A DNA stretch of 64,000 bases from Hippopus hippopus. Its lineage: Eukaryota > Mollusca > Bivalvia > Cardiida > Cardiidae. Positions 31,901-43,136 of this stretch are shown here, in pieces (within the stretch, counting starts at the first letter, position 1; every line of letters begins with the position of its first letter). The stretch spans positions 62,029,063 through 62,093,062 of the forward strand of contig OX328097.1 of the NCBI GenBank assembly GCA_946811185.2. Direction: 5' to 3'. Below the pieces are notes generated by a model, which saw only the letters and a program-made list of their open reading frames with translations, was not told the origin of the DNA and made no database searches. The position numbers were made by a program, and so were the translations under genes.

Positions 31901-32602
31901 TTAGGCAAGGTAGACAATTCAGTTGAGAATTCTTTGGGCGTAAAACAAAAGGCGTCAACGCATGAGTCAACATTATGCAATACATGTTATATAAAATTTA
32001 ATTCAATTCACGACCTCAGCAGACATTTGTATAAAGAGCACGAAGACGTTTCGAAATGTGTTGAATGTAGACTTGCTTTTTTTACTGTAGTTGATTATGA
32101 TGACCATATAGCAGAGAAGCATGCTAACGTAAATCCATGTGAGAGTACGATTGATGACTCTATTAAAAGAAAGAAAGAAGAAATTAAGAATGAAAGTTCT
32201 ACACCTAGTGACAACAGACACGTAAATAATGATGAAACGAGACGAAGAAACAAAAGTGGAAGGAATGACAAGCCGATAGATTACCAAAGATTTTGTCGAA
32301 TATGTAAAGTTGAGTTTTATACAAGAGATGAACTGGTCGATCATTTATGGGACAAGCATCGGAAAAGGGTTCAAAGATTTCTGAATGAACCGGACAGTGG
32401 ACCACATAAGTTTACACCTAATGCTGCGGAATACCGCAGGTCAGTGGAACGTTATGATCATAGCCTTACATGTCGAATATGTTCTTTACGACTGAGGTCC
32501 AAAGACGAGTTGTTTCATCACCTCCATGTAAAGCATAATATTGGACCCAAGGTAAAGGTTTTTGAGACACATTTTTCACCGAAAGGACTTCAACGTCTTT
32601 GA
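25978..32602 (+). CDS. Giant C2H2 zinc-finger protein, terminal exon
   Basis: Acceptor ATCTTTTCAG at 25968-25977. The frame is open from the splice site (FRRRINPINYFGLPVTFERL, upstream of the ATG at 26066) to TGA at 32602, so the ATG at 26066 is probably internal. Joined to 7994-8079 the protein is 2236 residues. The middle is Lys/Glu/Ser-rich and low complexity with no recognised domain. Five C2H2 fingers: residues ~965-988 (spacing C2-13-4) and four near the end starting at ~2029, 2056, 2135 and 2194, all C-x2-C-x12-H-x4-H. A Cys motif CKHCKGRDECSHC lies near 1742, followed by an Arg/Ser-rich stretch (~1758-1845). Likely a nuclear nucleic-acid-binding protein; the family is not recognised. 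Codon use and length without stops show it is real. Confidence 0.85.
27008..27097 (+). repeat. In-frame 45-bp tandem duplication
   Basis: Two adjacent copies of a 15-residue unit NTTVNKEQSELLLNA differing at one base; a recent in-frame expansion in the disordered region. Confidence 0.95.
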
Positions 32603-33265
32603 CTTACATACAACCATCATAAAGTGTATTTCGAGTGCTATTTTCTTATTATACGTGTAGTATGCATAATTTATTTAATTGGGTGTTTATTTGCAATTAA
32701 CAATATGGTTTTGATCATGACAAAAACATGATATAAATTATAATATTATATTTTGATCTAAAACATGTTGAAGATGACGATTATAGAACCGCGCCTTTTA
32801 CTTTAAATGATGATATTTTGAATTCTAAAATAAAAAGTTCAATGAGAAAGTAATACAATCGCATTTTAGAATTACTGACCAATGTGATCTTAAGACAGCT
32901 TTGAGATAATTAGTTTAAACTCCGTTTTGTTGTTGTTGTTTTGCTGTTCCAGAGAAAAATCGAACGTTGCTTATGCACAAGTTGTGACTACTCATTGTTG
33001 TTCCCTAATTCACAGAATGTCAATGCAGTAGTTGGCAACGTTAGAATGTTTCTTTTTTGCCCTGTACCAGAAAATGTTTAAACAAATAAACTTAGGTACA
33101 TGCTCGTGTCATCCAACCGCGTTTTCTAATTTACGGCTATGCCGCTATGTTAGTTACCGTTGTTTGATTTTAAAACTTGTTAAATTATTTTGAAAACTTT
33201 ATCGCAATGAAATCCTCAAACATTATGTCAATGTCCCTTTACCCTGTACCCCCTATTTGTTCTCT
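32603..33265 (+). other. 3' UTR and flank of the zinc-finger gene
   Basis: AT-rich. AATAAA at 32829-32834 (227 bp after the stop) is the best poly(A) signal; another lies at 33085. No repeat recognised before the MITE-B at 33268. Confidence 0.5.
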
Positions 33266-33267
33266 TT

Positions 33268-33475
33268 TAAACACCGTACAGGACGTCAAAATTTTAGACT
33301 CGTCTAATTTAAAAGCGTTTGAGGATGATGGTGTTTAAAAGGGTAGAAAACATTGTGGGGAAAAAGGGTAAGATGCTAGTTACCAGCATTTACTCCTTTT
33401 CTTCCAACACTGTTTTCAAAAGCCTTAATTTAATCCGGGTATTTATACCTAGGGATCGTTTGGTAAAACCTAAAT
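33268..33475. mobile_element. MITE-B copy
   Basis: AAATTTTAGACTCGTCTAAT on the left flank, palindrome at about 33343-33422, right flank GGGATCGTTTGGTAAAAC. Confidence 0.7.
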
Positions 33476-33519
33476 GGTTGATTAAACCCATATACACTGT
33501 TTAACACTTTTTGGTTTTT

Positions 33520-34965
33520 AGCTCCACTGGCCGAAGGCCAGCGGGCTTATGTCATGGCCTATTGTCCGTCGTGCGTCCGTCCGTCCGTCCGTCCGTCAGT
33601 CCGTCCGTCCGTGCGTCCGTCCGTCCGTTCGTGCGTTAACTTTTTTTTAAAACGTCTTCTTCTCTGAAACTACCCATCCAATTTTGATGAAACTTCACAG
33701 AAATGATCCTGCCATGGTCCTCTTCAGAATTTCTTGAAAGAATTTAATTCCTTCAAAAACTCTGGTTGCCATGGCAACAAAACTGAAAAATTTTGAAAAT
33801 CTTTGAAAATCTTCTTGTCTGAAACCGTAAGGCCAAGGGCTACCAAATTTGGCATGTAGCTTTATCTAGTGGACCTCTACCAAGTTTCTTCAATTTATAG
33901 CCCTGGGGTCAAAATTGGCCCCGCCCCGGGGGTTACAAGTTATACATGGGCTTATTTAGGGAGAACTTTAAAATTCCTCTTCTACCTAGCCATAGGGCCT
34001 AGAGCTACCAAATTTGGCATGTAGCTTTATCTAGTGGACCTCTGCCAAGATTGTTCAAAGTATAGCCCTGGGGTCAAATTAGGCCCTGCCCGGGGGTAAC
34101 AAGTTTTACATGGGCTTATATAACAAGTTTTACATGGGCTTATATAGGGAGAACTTTAAAATTCTTCTTTGACCTAGCCATGGGGCCAAGGGCGACCAAA
34201 TTTGGCATGAAGCTTTATCTAGTGGACCTGTACCAAGGGTGTCCAAATTATAGCCGAGGGTCAAATTTGACTTCGCTCCGGGGGGTAACATGTTTTACAT
34301 GGGCGGGCTTATATAGGAAAATCTTTCGCATCTAGCTATAAGGGCTAGGGCTATCAAATTTTGCATTTAGCTTTATCTAGGGGGTCTCTATCAAGGGTGC
34401 CCAAATTATAGCCCAGGGGGTCAAATGTAGCCCCACCCCAGGGGGTCACAAGTTCTACATGGTCTTATATAAGGAAACTTTAATAATCTACTTGTACATA
34501 GCCATATTTAGGCCTAGGGCTACCAAATTTTGCATGTAACTTTATATAATGGGCCTCTACCAAGAGGGCCCAAATTTTAACTTTGGGGGTCAAGTTTGAC
34601 TCCACACCAAGGGTCACAAGTTTTACATTGGCTTTTATAGTGAAAACTTGATAGACCTGTGTCATGGATCACATATTTTACAGGGCCTTTTATTCAGCAA
34701 ACTTGTTTTACATGACTTTTTATTGGGCAAGATTAAAAAATCTTGTTTATAACCACACATTCTAGTTTCATATTGTAGGTCTGGGGTCAAAATTGCCTTC
34801 ATTCCAGGGATCGCAAGTTTAACATGGGCTTCAAAATATTGTCACTTCAATTTAAACATTAATCAAGGGAAATAACTCTTTTTATGAAAGATAAAGTTCG
34901 TTACTATTTACCTCCCTTGATTATCAAGCTGCAGTGATACATGATTGGTGCTAGACACGTTTTTT
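33520..34965. mobile_element. Pearl/Helentron-like element, right end not seen
   Basis: Left end AGCTCCACTGGCCGAAGGCC, a CTGGCC-GAA-GGCCAG hairpin, then a (CCGT)n tract. Core of about five ~170-190 bp units with TTTACATGGGCTTATATAGG, ACCAAATTTGGCATGTAGC and GGGGTCAAATT. No matching right end occurs before the next left end at 34966. Confidence 0.65.
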
Positions 34966-35866
34966 AGCTCCACTGGCCGAAGGCCAGCAGGCTTATGTTA
35001 TGGCCCGTTGTCCGTTGTGCGTCCATCCGTATGTTAACTTTTTAGCTCACTTGAGCACAACGTGCTCAAGGGGAGCTTTTAGGATCACCTGGTGTCCGTC
35101 GTGTGTCGTGTGTCGTCAACAATTCTTTAAACATCAACTCCTCCTAAACCACTGGGCGGATTTGGACCAAACTTGGCTGGAATGTTCCTTGGAAGGTCCT
35201 CTTCAAAAACTGTTCACAGAATTTGATTCCATCAAAAACTCTGGTTGCCATTGCAACCAAATGGAATTTTTTAGGGAATTCTTTAAAAATCTTCTCCTCT
35301 GAAACCACGGGTCAGATTTTGAAATAATTTCACAGATATGCTCCTTGGGTGACCCTTTTTAAAAATTGTTCGTAAAATTTTGATCCGTCAAAAAATGTGG
35401 CTCTGGTGAATGGAGGCTTCTTGCACCATATAGAAATGAAGGAATTCTTCAAAATTCTTCTTCTCTGAAACCGCTGGTCAGATTTCGAAATAATTTCACA
35501 GGATTGTTCCTTGGGTGACCCTTTTCAAAAACTGTTCGTAAAATTTTGATCCGTCAAAAAACGTGGCTCTGGTGAATGGGGGCTTCTTGCACTATACAGA
35601 AATGAAGGAATTCTTTAAAAATCTTCTCCTCTGAAACAGCAGGTCAGATTTTGAAATAATTTCACAGGATTGTTGCTTGGGTGACCTTTTTCAAAAATTG
35701 TTCGTAAAATTTTGATCCGTCAAAAAATGTGGCTCTGGTGAATGGGGGCTACTTGCACTATATGGAAATTTAGAAATTTTTAAAAATTCTTCTTCTCTGA
35801 AACGACTGGTCAGAATTTTACTTAATAGCCAGTGGAGCGATACAGGGCCATCATGGCCCTCTTGTT
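34966..35866. mobile_element. Pearl/Helentron-like element with two stacked left ends
   Basis: First left end AGCTCCACTGGCCGAAGGCC (34966). After ~75 bp comes a second, different left end, AGCTCACTTGAGCACAACG with a GAGCAC-AAC-GTGCTC hairpin (35044). The core has three to four ~165-bp units (TTCTCCTCTGAAACCAC..., TTCGTAAAATTTTGATCC). The only right end, GCCAGTGGAGC, an AGGGCCAT/ATGGCCCT hairpin and CTTGTT, pairs with the first left end. Confidence 0.65.
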
Positions 35867-36044
35867 ATTTTGCCCTATGGCAGAACGCGTTTGTAAACAC
35901 TATGTTAAAGGTGAAATTTCTTTTTCTGCTGGATTTCCACTTTCATTCATGCCCCTCCCTCCTCCCGATAAAAAATAAATTGTCTTGATTATTCCTTCTT
36001 TACATGGATAGCTGAGATTATTAACAATTTACAAAAGGTATCAA

Positions 36045-36380
36045 GTTTCAATGACCAAGAAGAAAGAGGCTTTTAAAACATTGTGAAAAAATGAGAAACT
36101 ACTGGTAACCTGTATTGCCTCGCTGTCTCACTATGTTTTCTGTCCTTCTCAAGACATATCCCATCATTTGCGCCGGTTTTAATTTATTGTCTGCAAATCT
36201 TTTTCCCCTTGGACACCTATCAATTTTTTATCGTTTGGTATGTAGAGCAGTATTACTTTATTTTTGGGTTGCATTTCTGCAGACTGAAGTAAGATGGTTC
36301 TTTCGATCTCTCGGGACTGAAACAGGTTTTTTTTTACCAAGAGTTCAGATCGGAACTGAGATTTCAAAATAAATAGGGTA
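36045..36380. mobile_element. MITE-B copy, decayed
   Basis: AAACATTGTGAAAAAATGAG ... CTCACTATGTTTTCTGTCC. A nearby 85-residue frame is not convincing. Confidence 0.4.
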
Positions 36381-36439
36381 AAGGGACAGGGATATTTTGA
36401 ATGTTAAGAATGATTGTGAAAACATGCAACCATTCTTAA

Positions 36440-36582
36440 GAATTCACATAGTCTTATTCTAGAGTTTTCTAAATTTGAAAGTAGAACAACTTCTGATTAG
36501 CTAAACAAATGGTTTAGCCAATCAGAAGTTGTGTTACTTTCAACTGAAGACAGTTATAGAGAATAAGACTTAAAAAGCTCTT
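36440..36582. mobile_element. Palindromic MITE
   Basis: Arms GTCTTATTCT...AGAATAAGAC. Inner hairpin: CAACTTCTGATTAGCTAAAC and the inverse around AAATG (36487-36532). Confidence 0.6.
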
Positions 36583-36704
36583 AAGAACGGTGAGTCCGGC
36601 CCCAGAATTCTCTCTTCTGCATGGATCACCACAAATCCCATAGTTATGAAGTTTTTCCAATAAAAAAACGCCAAATTAACTCGTAAGTAAGTTTTCATTT
36701 AGAA

Positions 36705-37695
36705 CCCTACTGTAGTTTTAGACTCCTCCAAATTAAAAGCATTTGAAGACGACATATTAAAGTCTCAGTAGCGTCCAACTGAATAAACAACCTGTTTATA
36801 AAATAAAAGTAAATTTCATTTTTACCATGTAAAACTATGGCGATTATTATGACTTTCACGATATGTAAAGGTGCAGTTCGCAAAAGTTCCAGTCAGTGAT
36901 AGAAAAAAGAATTTTGAAACTAGATCTAGAACAGATCCTACCATGCCGCATTATCTGTTTGTTTATATCGATGATCGCCGACGATTAGCCGACTGTTCGT
37001 CGTAAATGTCCGCAGTGACGTGTTAGTGACGTAAACACCACGTGATCATTCAAAGCGTCGAAACAAACCCTTCATTCACTTGATCGTTTTGTCCCCATTC
37101 TAGGCTTGAAAAACGAAGTTTATCGACATCGTAAACAGAAACAACGACACAGGCTGATCATCGCTTATTCATTTATCATCAATACAGGAATAGTTTAGTA
37201 CATCTAAATAAGAAAACAAGTTCAGAATGAGCAATCTTACTCTCCGATGACATAATGTTGAAATTGTAAACAATAGTCCTGTCTACTACGTCATAGCACT
37301 AATGAGATGCAATGTTATCACGTGACGTTCTCGAAGACCTAGTTCGAATATATACGAACGATAACGAAGGTTGTGTCGATCAATGGCGTCTGTGAAATCG
37401 ACGGGCTTCTCCATGCATTTTCGCTCACGTATATTATGGCAACCAATGCAGTAACTGACACGTTCGAGTTTTTTCCGATCTTATATATGTGTGTTGTGAT
37501 GGGTTATCCAATATATTTTTGAGTTATAAACGGTGAAAATTACCTATTTTTGGCTTTACAGGGCCTTTAATCTTTGCTCAAACTGATGATGTAGAAAACA
37601 CTGTGGAAAAGGGTTTCTCCTTTTACAAAATACTTTCATACGCGTTCTTCCTCAGTGGCGTTAAAACTGGTGATTGTGTGGTTAAATAGTCCAGC
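36705..37695. mobile_element. MITE-B split by an 0.8-kb TTAA element
   Basis: Left part: TTTTAGACTCCTCCAAATTA, AGCATTTGAAGACGAC. Right part: GTAGAAAACACTGTGG and the palindrome remnant, then CTGGTGATTGTGTGGTTAAA. Confidence 0.55.
36762..37569. mobile_element. Non-autonomous TTAA element inserted in MITE-B
   Basis: TTAA flanks on both sides. Imperfect ends AGTCTCAGTA and, inverted, AGGCCCTGTA. No coding capacity; contains several CACGTGA-like motifs (37039, 37318). Confidence 0.45.
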
Positions 37696-37919
37696 CATAG
37701 CCTCAAACAGACGACTGTTTTTGTAAAAGACATTGTTTCAAGCGGAGAAATTGTTCTTGTCGAGGATTTTCTCCTCTTGTCGCATTATTTTTTCACAAGA
37801 ATTTAAGTATTTAATCCTGATCCATATAGTTGATTCGTTTTAGGTCAACTGAAAGCCTATCTAGACATCTGTCCGCCCATGATGAATCTATGTGGATAGT
37901 GATACATCTTGATCTACAG

Positions 37920-38235
37920 ATTGATTGATTTATTTATTGTATGTTGTTTAACGCCGTTTTCAACATTATTTCAGTTATATCGCGGCGGCCAGTGCACCTG
38001 TCCATGCTTTCCTGGAGTCTCTTTCACCAGTACTCCGCACAATTTTCTTTCCAAGCCACTGGCTACTTTCCCACATAACCATCGTCGAAACAACGGTCAG
38101 CGGTGAGAGAGGAATGATTCCTGTCGCAATGACTATCATCAATCATCGGAAAGAAATTGGCCGAGCCAGGGTTCGAACCCACGACCCCCTGTTCTCAAGT
38201 CCTGTACGCTACCGACTGAGCTACTGGAGCTCGGC
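37920..38235 (-). mobile_element. SINE S2 with 13-bp target duplication
   Basis: Perfect duplication TCTTGATCTACAG (37907-37919 and 38236-38248). In reverse complement the tRNA head has GTAGCTCAGTCGGTAGCG and GGGTTCGAACCC. About 316 bp. Confidence 0.9.
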
Positions 38236-38489
38236 TCTTGATCTACAGTTCATCCACAAAGGTTGTTTCTGTGTTCAAAGTACATGTAAATGTCAACGGT
38301 AGTGTGACTGAAAGGAAAAACATGGAACCGTGATATCACAAATATACTATGAGTTACAGCACATTTATGAAACTTCACGTAATAAATTTTGATATTAGGT
38401 TATTGCCTTTACAATAAAAGGTAAATGGCGCTGTTACTAAATACAGAAAAATTAAGATTCAAGCTCTTACTTTAGGCTTTTAAAAAATC

Positions 38490-38695
38490 TTAACCTTACG
38501 AGAAAAAAATTAAAAATTGAAAGCATTAGCAGACAACAAATCAAACATGGCTGAAATGATGAAATTTGTCTTTGAAAGGGTAATAATTATTGTGGGAGAA
38601 GAAAATGGTGGTTACCAGCATTCTCCCCTTTTCCCACAATGTTTTCAAAATTCTCTTTAGGCTTGTCAAAACTAGGGATTGCTTGGTAAAGGAAG
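38490..38695. mobile_element. MITE-B copy
   Basis: Contains the palindrome arms TAATTATTGTGGGAGAAGAA and CTTTTCCCACAATGTTTTC; right flank GGATTGCTTGGTAAAGGAAG. Confidence 0.7.
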
Positions 38696-38699
38696 ATAC

Positions 38700-39130
38700 A
38701 CCGTGTAAGCAGTTGACATCAATTTTAGGCAAAGGAGAACTAAGTTATTGAAAGGACCCCCTTATCCATTGGTGCCAATCAACAATTCAAAGCCGGTCCA
38801 CATATTCAGAGCCGCTTCACATAATAGGAGCCTTTGTTTATTTATGTCAATTTTGTAATTATTGTTATCAATTCTTTGCCAGCAGCGAATAGAAAAGTTC
38901 AAGACAATAATTCATGCTTTTGGGAAAACAAAACTCTCTCTTATTTGCTGATTTAATGACAATGTCAGTCTTTAATTAGGTCGTGGACGTGTTGTCAACC
39001 CATTGCACAAATGATTCAGACAACACTATTCACATTCTACAATTTTCCATGGTTTAGAAAACACGTTGACAGATAAGAGCATTGCATGCCACTCTCTTTT
39101 TTTCAAAATTCAAAGACACAAGAACACATG
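38700..39130. other. No feature recognised
   Basis: AT-rich intergenic sequence without a convincing exon or repeat. Confidence 0.4.
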
Positions 39131-39133
39131 AAC

Positions 39134-39337
39134 CCTTAGGCTGCCAAGCACGACTCACTGACTTTTTGCGGACAATGTAGATCAAGATCAGACTGCACAG
39201 AACGTGCAGTCTGATCTTAGATCTACACTGTCCGATAAGGAGATATCTGTCCCAAAAATACCTTTGAAATGTAAAAACTTGGATTTTCACTATCAATTTG
39301 AAAGTTTTATTCGAATTTATTTAGCAGCGTAAGGGTG
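39134..39337. mobile_element. MITE-A copy
   Basis: AACCCTTAGGCTGCCAAGCA at the left, TTTAGCAGCGTAAGGGT at the right, palindrome at 39172-39235. Confidence 0.85.
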
Positions 39338-39461
39338 ATGATACAAAGAATGACAAGCTTAGCCGTTTTCCTGTTGTTTTTGATCCGATACTTTCGGAAC
39401 CGGAAGACAAACCTAACATTTTCTTGTCAAAGCCATTGGCTCTGAATATGGCCTGCAACAC

Positions 39462-39712
39462 ACTAAAAGGGGTATTTGGACATTTGCGTAAAGTGTCGTC
39501 TCGGATCAACCTGCGCACTCCGCGCAGGCTAATCCGAGACGGCACTTTACGACTACATTAGATTTTGTGCTACAGTAGACTTGCGCAAAACAGAAAATTA
39601 CATAAAAACGGAAAGTGTCGTCTCGGATTAGCCTGCGCGGACTGCGCAGGTTGATCCTATGCGCTGATCCGAGACGATACCTTACGCAAATGTCCGGATG
39701 CCCCTTTACGCC
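39462..39712. mobile_element. MITE-D, long-TIR element
   Basis: Inverted ends of about 45 bp: AAAAGGGGTATTTGG ... TTTGCGTAAAGTGTCGTC and the inverse at 39663-39710. Inner palindromes CCTGCGCACTCCGCGCAGG and CCTGCGCGGACTGCGCAGG. Flanked by TA, so possibly mariner-type (inference). Confidence 0.7.
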
Positions 39713-40291
39713 ATTCGGCATACCTCGGGTGATGGGAGCCATCAAATCCCTCGGCTATATCTGGTGGATTGATATGCACTAGATCGGTACATACCCGGAA
39801 ATACGCCGGTTTACCGTTCTGAAAATTGTAAGGCTCCTCTTAAAAAGGAAAACTTGAGTTTCAATTTTTTATCGAAATCTTTGTAACTATATTTTAGTTG
39901 AGTTGGCACACAGTTCGTACATTCATTATTTATCAATTCCGATTGAAGTTTTCACCGACAGATAAACAGATGTGAATAACTTCATCGAGGTTGTTTATGT
40001 CGTTGCTAAACGACTGACAGTGGCGCACCATGTATGAGATCACGTGATTCGCAGTTCAAATGGAAACGACCGTTATACGGACGAGGTTAAATGTAGGTAC
40101 GGAATTGGCCGAGTTGTGACGAGTGCCTTTACGCGTGTTGCAGGCCATATGAAGTTTTCTACCCGTGAGAGAGGTGCAGAAGAGAGAGGTGTGTTTGTAA
40201 AGCAAAGTGAGCACAAGAAAACGTCCTGCATCCCTTGTTGGTTTACCAGTAAAGCATACAATACTAAGAGTAGAGATGAGCATTCTTAATA

Positions 40292-40537
40292 AGCCATGCT
40301 CTGTGAAAAGGGGGCTTAATGCTTCTGCAAAAAGATATTGACCATGTCAGCAGGCTGACATATTTCATATCATTTCGGTATTTGTAAATTTTCTGCGTGT
40401 CATAGGACGATTTTACCTCCAGATCGAGTCAATTGTTGGACAGAATGGATTTTTATGGATCCATAATCACGTGATGACTTGCTTGTAAAAATACACAGAG
40501 ATGCAATCTATTTTTGCCAGAGCATTGCTTAAATAAT
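40292..40537. mobile_element. MITE-C copy
   Basis: AAGCCATGCTCTGTGAAAAG at the left, GCCAGAGCATTGCTTA at the right; inner TGTCAGCAGGCTGACA. Confidence 0.7.
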
Positions 40538-40546
40538 GTTGGGTAT

Positions 40547-40913
40547 AGTTATACCAAATACGCATTCGACATCGTTGGTAACTGTTTAATAATCCAGTAA
40601 AAGGTGTTGCGAAGTTACACCAAGCAAGCATTTGGCATCACTGTTTTTGTTAACATGTAGAGCTCAAGGTGTAGAAAGATGTATGGCGTAGTTACATCAA
40701 ACAAGTATTCGGTATCACGGTTTGTTAGAAAGTATCAAGGTGTAGAAAGAGGTATGGCGTAGTTACACCAAAAAGGTATTCGCCATCACGGTTTGTTAAC
40801 ATGTAGAGCTTAAGGTGTAAAAAGAAATATGGCGTGTTACACTAAACAAGCATTCGGCATTAACTTGTTATTATAAACATGTACTCGTAAAGCTCAAGGT
40901 GTGGAAAAGAGAA
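40547..40913. repeat. ~80-90-bp minisatellite
   Basis: About four to five imperfect units with TGGCGTAGTTACACCAAAC, ATTCGGCATCACGGTTTG and CAAGGTGTAGAAAGA. A further unit (41367-41410) lies on the far side of the solo LTR. Confidence 0.8.
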
Positions 40914-41366
40914 TGTGAAACATAAACAACTCAAGCCGTGGTGTAGAATTCACGAACATGCGTTTATTGCAGCAAAGATGGCGGTGCCGGAATCTCTTGA
41001 TTAGCATTACATATTTCATGCATGTGTGTGACTAGACAAAATCGTCTGCTTGCTGTGGTACGTATCGCGTGCCCAAGACTGCCTTGTTCCAAAGTTTGCC
41101 AAAATCTCTGTCGTTGACTAATTTCATCGAGCTTTTATAGCCCAAAGAAAGTGCGTAGTTAGCAACCATATAACATGCCGTGCCAAACAATCTGCCTTAT
41201 GACAATTTTACAACAACCCCAGGTATTGTCGAACAGTTGCACAACATTCCCAGTCAGATGATATTTGTTTACAACAGAAATCTTATTACACAATTCTTTG
41301 GGTTGTACATAGTCTTGCCTGAACAATACAGCATCTCTATATAATCAGAGAAGCTACAGTGTTACA
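40914..41366. mobile_element. Probable solo LTR, second copy, inside the minisatellite
   Basis: TG...CA termini, internal AGCTTTTATAGCCCAAAG (TATA-like), AGTTAGCAACCATATAACAT; aligned with 5313-6091 minus its SINE. It interrupts the minisatellite. Confidence 0.55.
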
Positions 41367-41743
41367 AATGGCGTAGTTATACCAAACAAGTATTCGGCAT
41401 CACTGGTCCTTAACCGGTACAGCACAGTTTGTATACCACAACAACAAAGCTAAGCGTTTCGGTGAGTTTTCTTAGAAAATAACCAAATGTTCTTTAGTTT
41501 TAGCAGTAGTGGGACACATACATTTAAAATCAACTGAAAAAGCCTGGCATAATTTACACAAATCTTGTAGGAAGTAACACCAATCAGACAGTGTACAGTC
41601 AGTCACAAATAGGCCTACAAACTGACATAGATTTGATGTAATAGCACAGTGTTGATAACAAGTGACCAGGTCAAAACTAAGTGAATACAATTAAAGGGGC
41701 ATTTATCCTGATTTCGGTTCTCAAGAATGTGTGTGTGAGTGTT

Positions 41744-43136
41744 TAGCTCGCCTGAGCACGAAGTGCTCAAGGTGAGCTTTTGTGATACTCATGAAACTTG
41801 GTCAGAATGTTTGTCTCTGTGAAATCTCGGACAAGTTAGAAATTGGATCAGGTGGGTCGAAAGTAGGTTACTGTACTAACACTTAGAAAAAGGTAGTGTG
41901 CACTCTAGAGGCCACACTTACAGTCTGATACTCTTGAAATTCAGTCAAGAATGTTTGTATCGATGATACCTCGGACAACTTCGAAATTGGGTAATTATGT
42001 TGGGTCAAAAAGTAGGTCACTAGGCCAAATCTTAGAAAAACCATGCGTGCACTCAAGTGGCCATTTTCAGCTTGATATCCATGAAACTATGTCAGAGTGT
42101 ATGTCTTGATGATATTTTGGACAAATTCGAAACTGGGTCACATCGGATCAAAAAGTAGGACGCTGGGCCAAATCTTAGAAAATCTTGTGTGCAGTCTAGA
42201 GAACACATTTTCAGCCTAAAACTCTTGAAACCTTGCCAGGGTGATTCTCTTGATAAAATCTCGTGCAAAATTTGGTCATGTTGGATAAAAAGTAGGTCAC
42301 TAAACGAAATCGTAGAAAAGCCTTGAGTGCATTTTAGAGGCTACATTTTCTGCATGATACTCATGAAACTGGGTTTGAGTGTTTGTCAAGATGATATCTC
42401 AGACAAGTATGAAATTGGGTCACGTGGGGTCAAAAAGAAGGTCACCGAACCAAATCTTAGAAAACCTTTTGTGAACTCTAGAAGCCACATTTTCAGCCAG
42501 ACACTCTTGAAACTTGGTCAAAATGTTTGTCTTATTGATATCTGGGACAAACTTGAAATTGGGTCATTTCGGATCAAAAAGTAGGTCACTTGGCCAGATC
42601 GTAGAAAAAACCTTGTAGAGGCCTTCTAGAGGACACACTTTCAGACAGGTACTCATAACACAGAGTTGTTGTCTTGATGATAAATCAGATATGTTTGAAA
42701 CTGGATCATGTCGGATAAAAAAGTAGGTCACTGGACAAAATCTTAGAAAAGCCTTGTTTGCACTATAGAGGCCACATTTTCAGCCTGGTACTCATGAAAC
42801 TTGATCAGAAGGGGTGTCTTGATGATACTTGGACAAATTTGGAACTAGGTCACGTGGGGTCAAAAAGTACTAATAGGTCACTGGGCCAAATCTTTGAAAA
42901 ACATTGTGTGCAGTGTAGAGGCCACATTTTCAGTCTGATACTCTTTAAACTTGGTCAACGAACGTTTGTCTTATTGATATCTTGGACAAGTTTGAAATTG
43001 GGTCACGTCAGGCCAAAAACTAGGTCACTTATACTCATGTGTTTTTCATCTTTAAAATCAGCATCTTTTCAGCTTTGTCAACACTGGATGACTTTACTCA
43101 GGAGAGCGCTTTAGGGCCAATGGCCCTCTTGTTTTA
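41744..43136. mobile_element. Pearl/Helentron-like element with complete ends
   Basis: Left end AGCTCGCCTGAGCACGAAG: a GAGCAC-GAA-GTGCTC hairpin whose stem extends to AGCTC. Core of about nine ~150-bp units: GCCACATTTTCAGCCTG, ATGAAACTTGGTCAGAATG, AAGTAGGTCACTGGGCC. Right end CTCAGGAGAGC (inverse of the left CTCGCCTGAG), an AGGGCC-AAT-GGCCCT hairpin, then CTTGTTTT. Open frames across the units are chance. Confidence 0.75.

Noticed and set aside
26191..32405. Many open frames on the minus strand
   Set aside because: Antisense shadows of the long zinc-finger exon, whose codons lack TTA/CTA/TCA-type complements.
39321..39745. 74- and 79-residue minus-strand frames with RISLRGVRRLIRDD-type text
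   Set aside because: Translations of MITE-D inner palindromes; the same text recurs at 56558-56797 in another copy.
42327..43114. 85- and 118-residue frames with repeating HIFSLILMKLGQ-type text
   Set aside because: Translations of the ~150-bp tandem core at 41744-43136.
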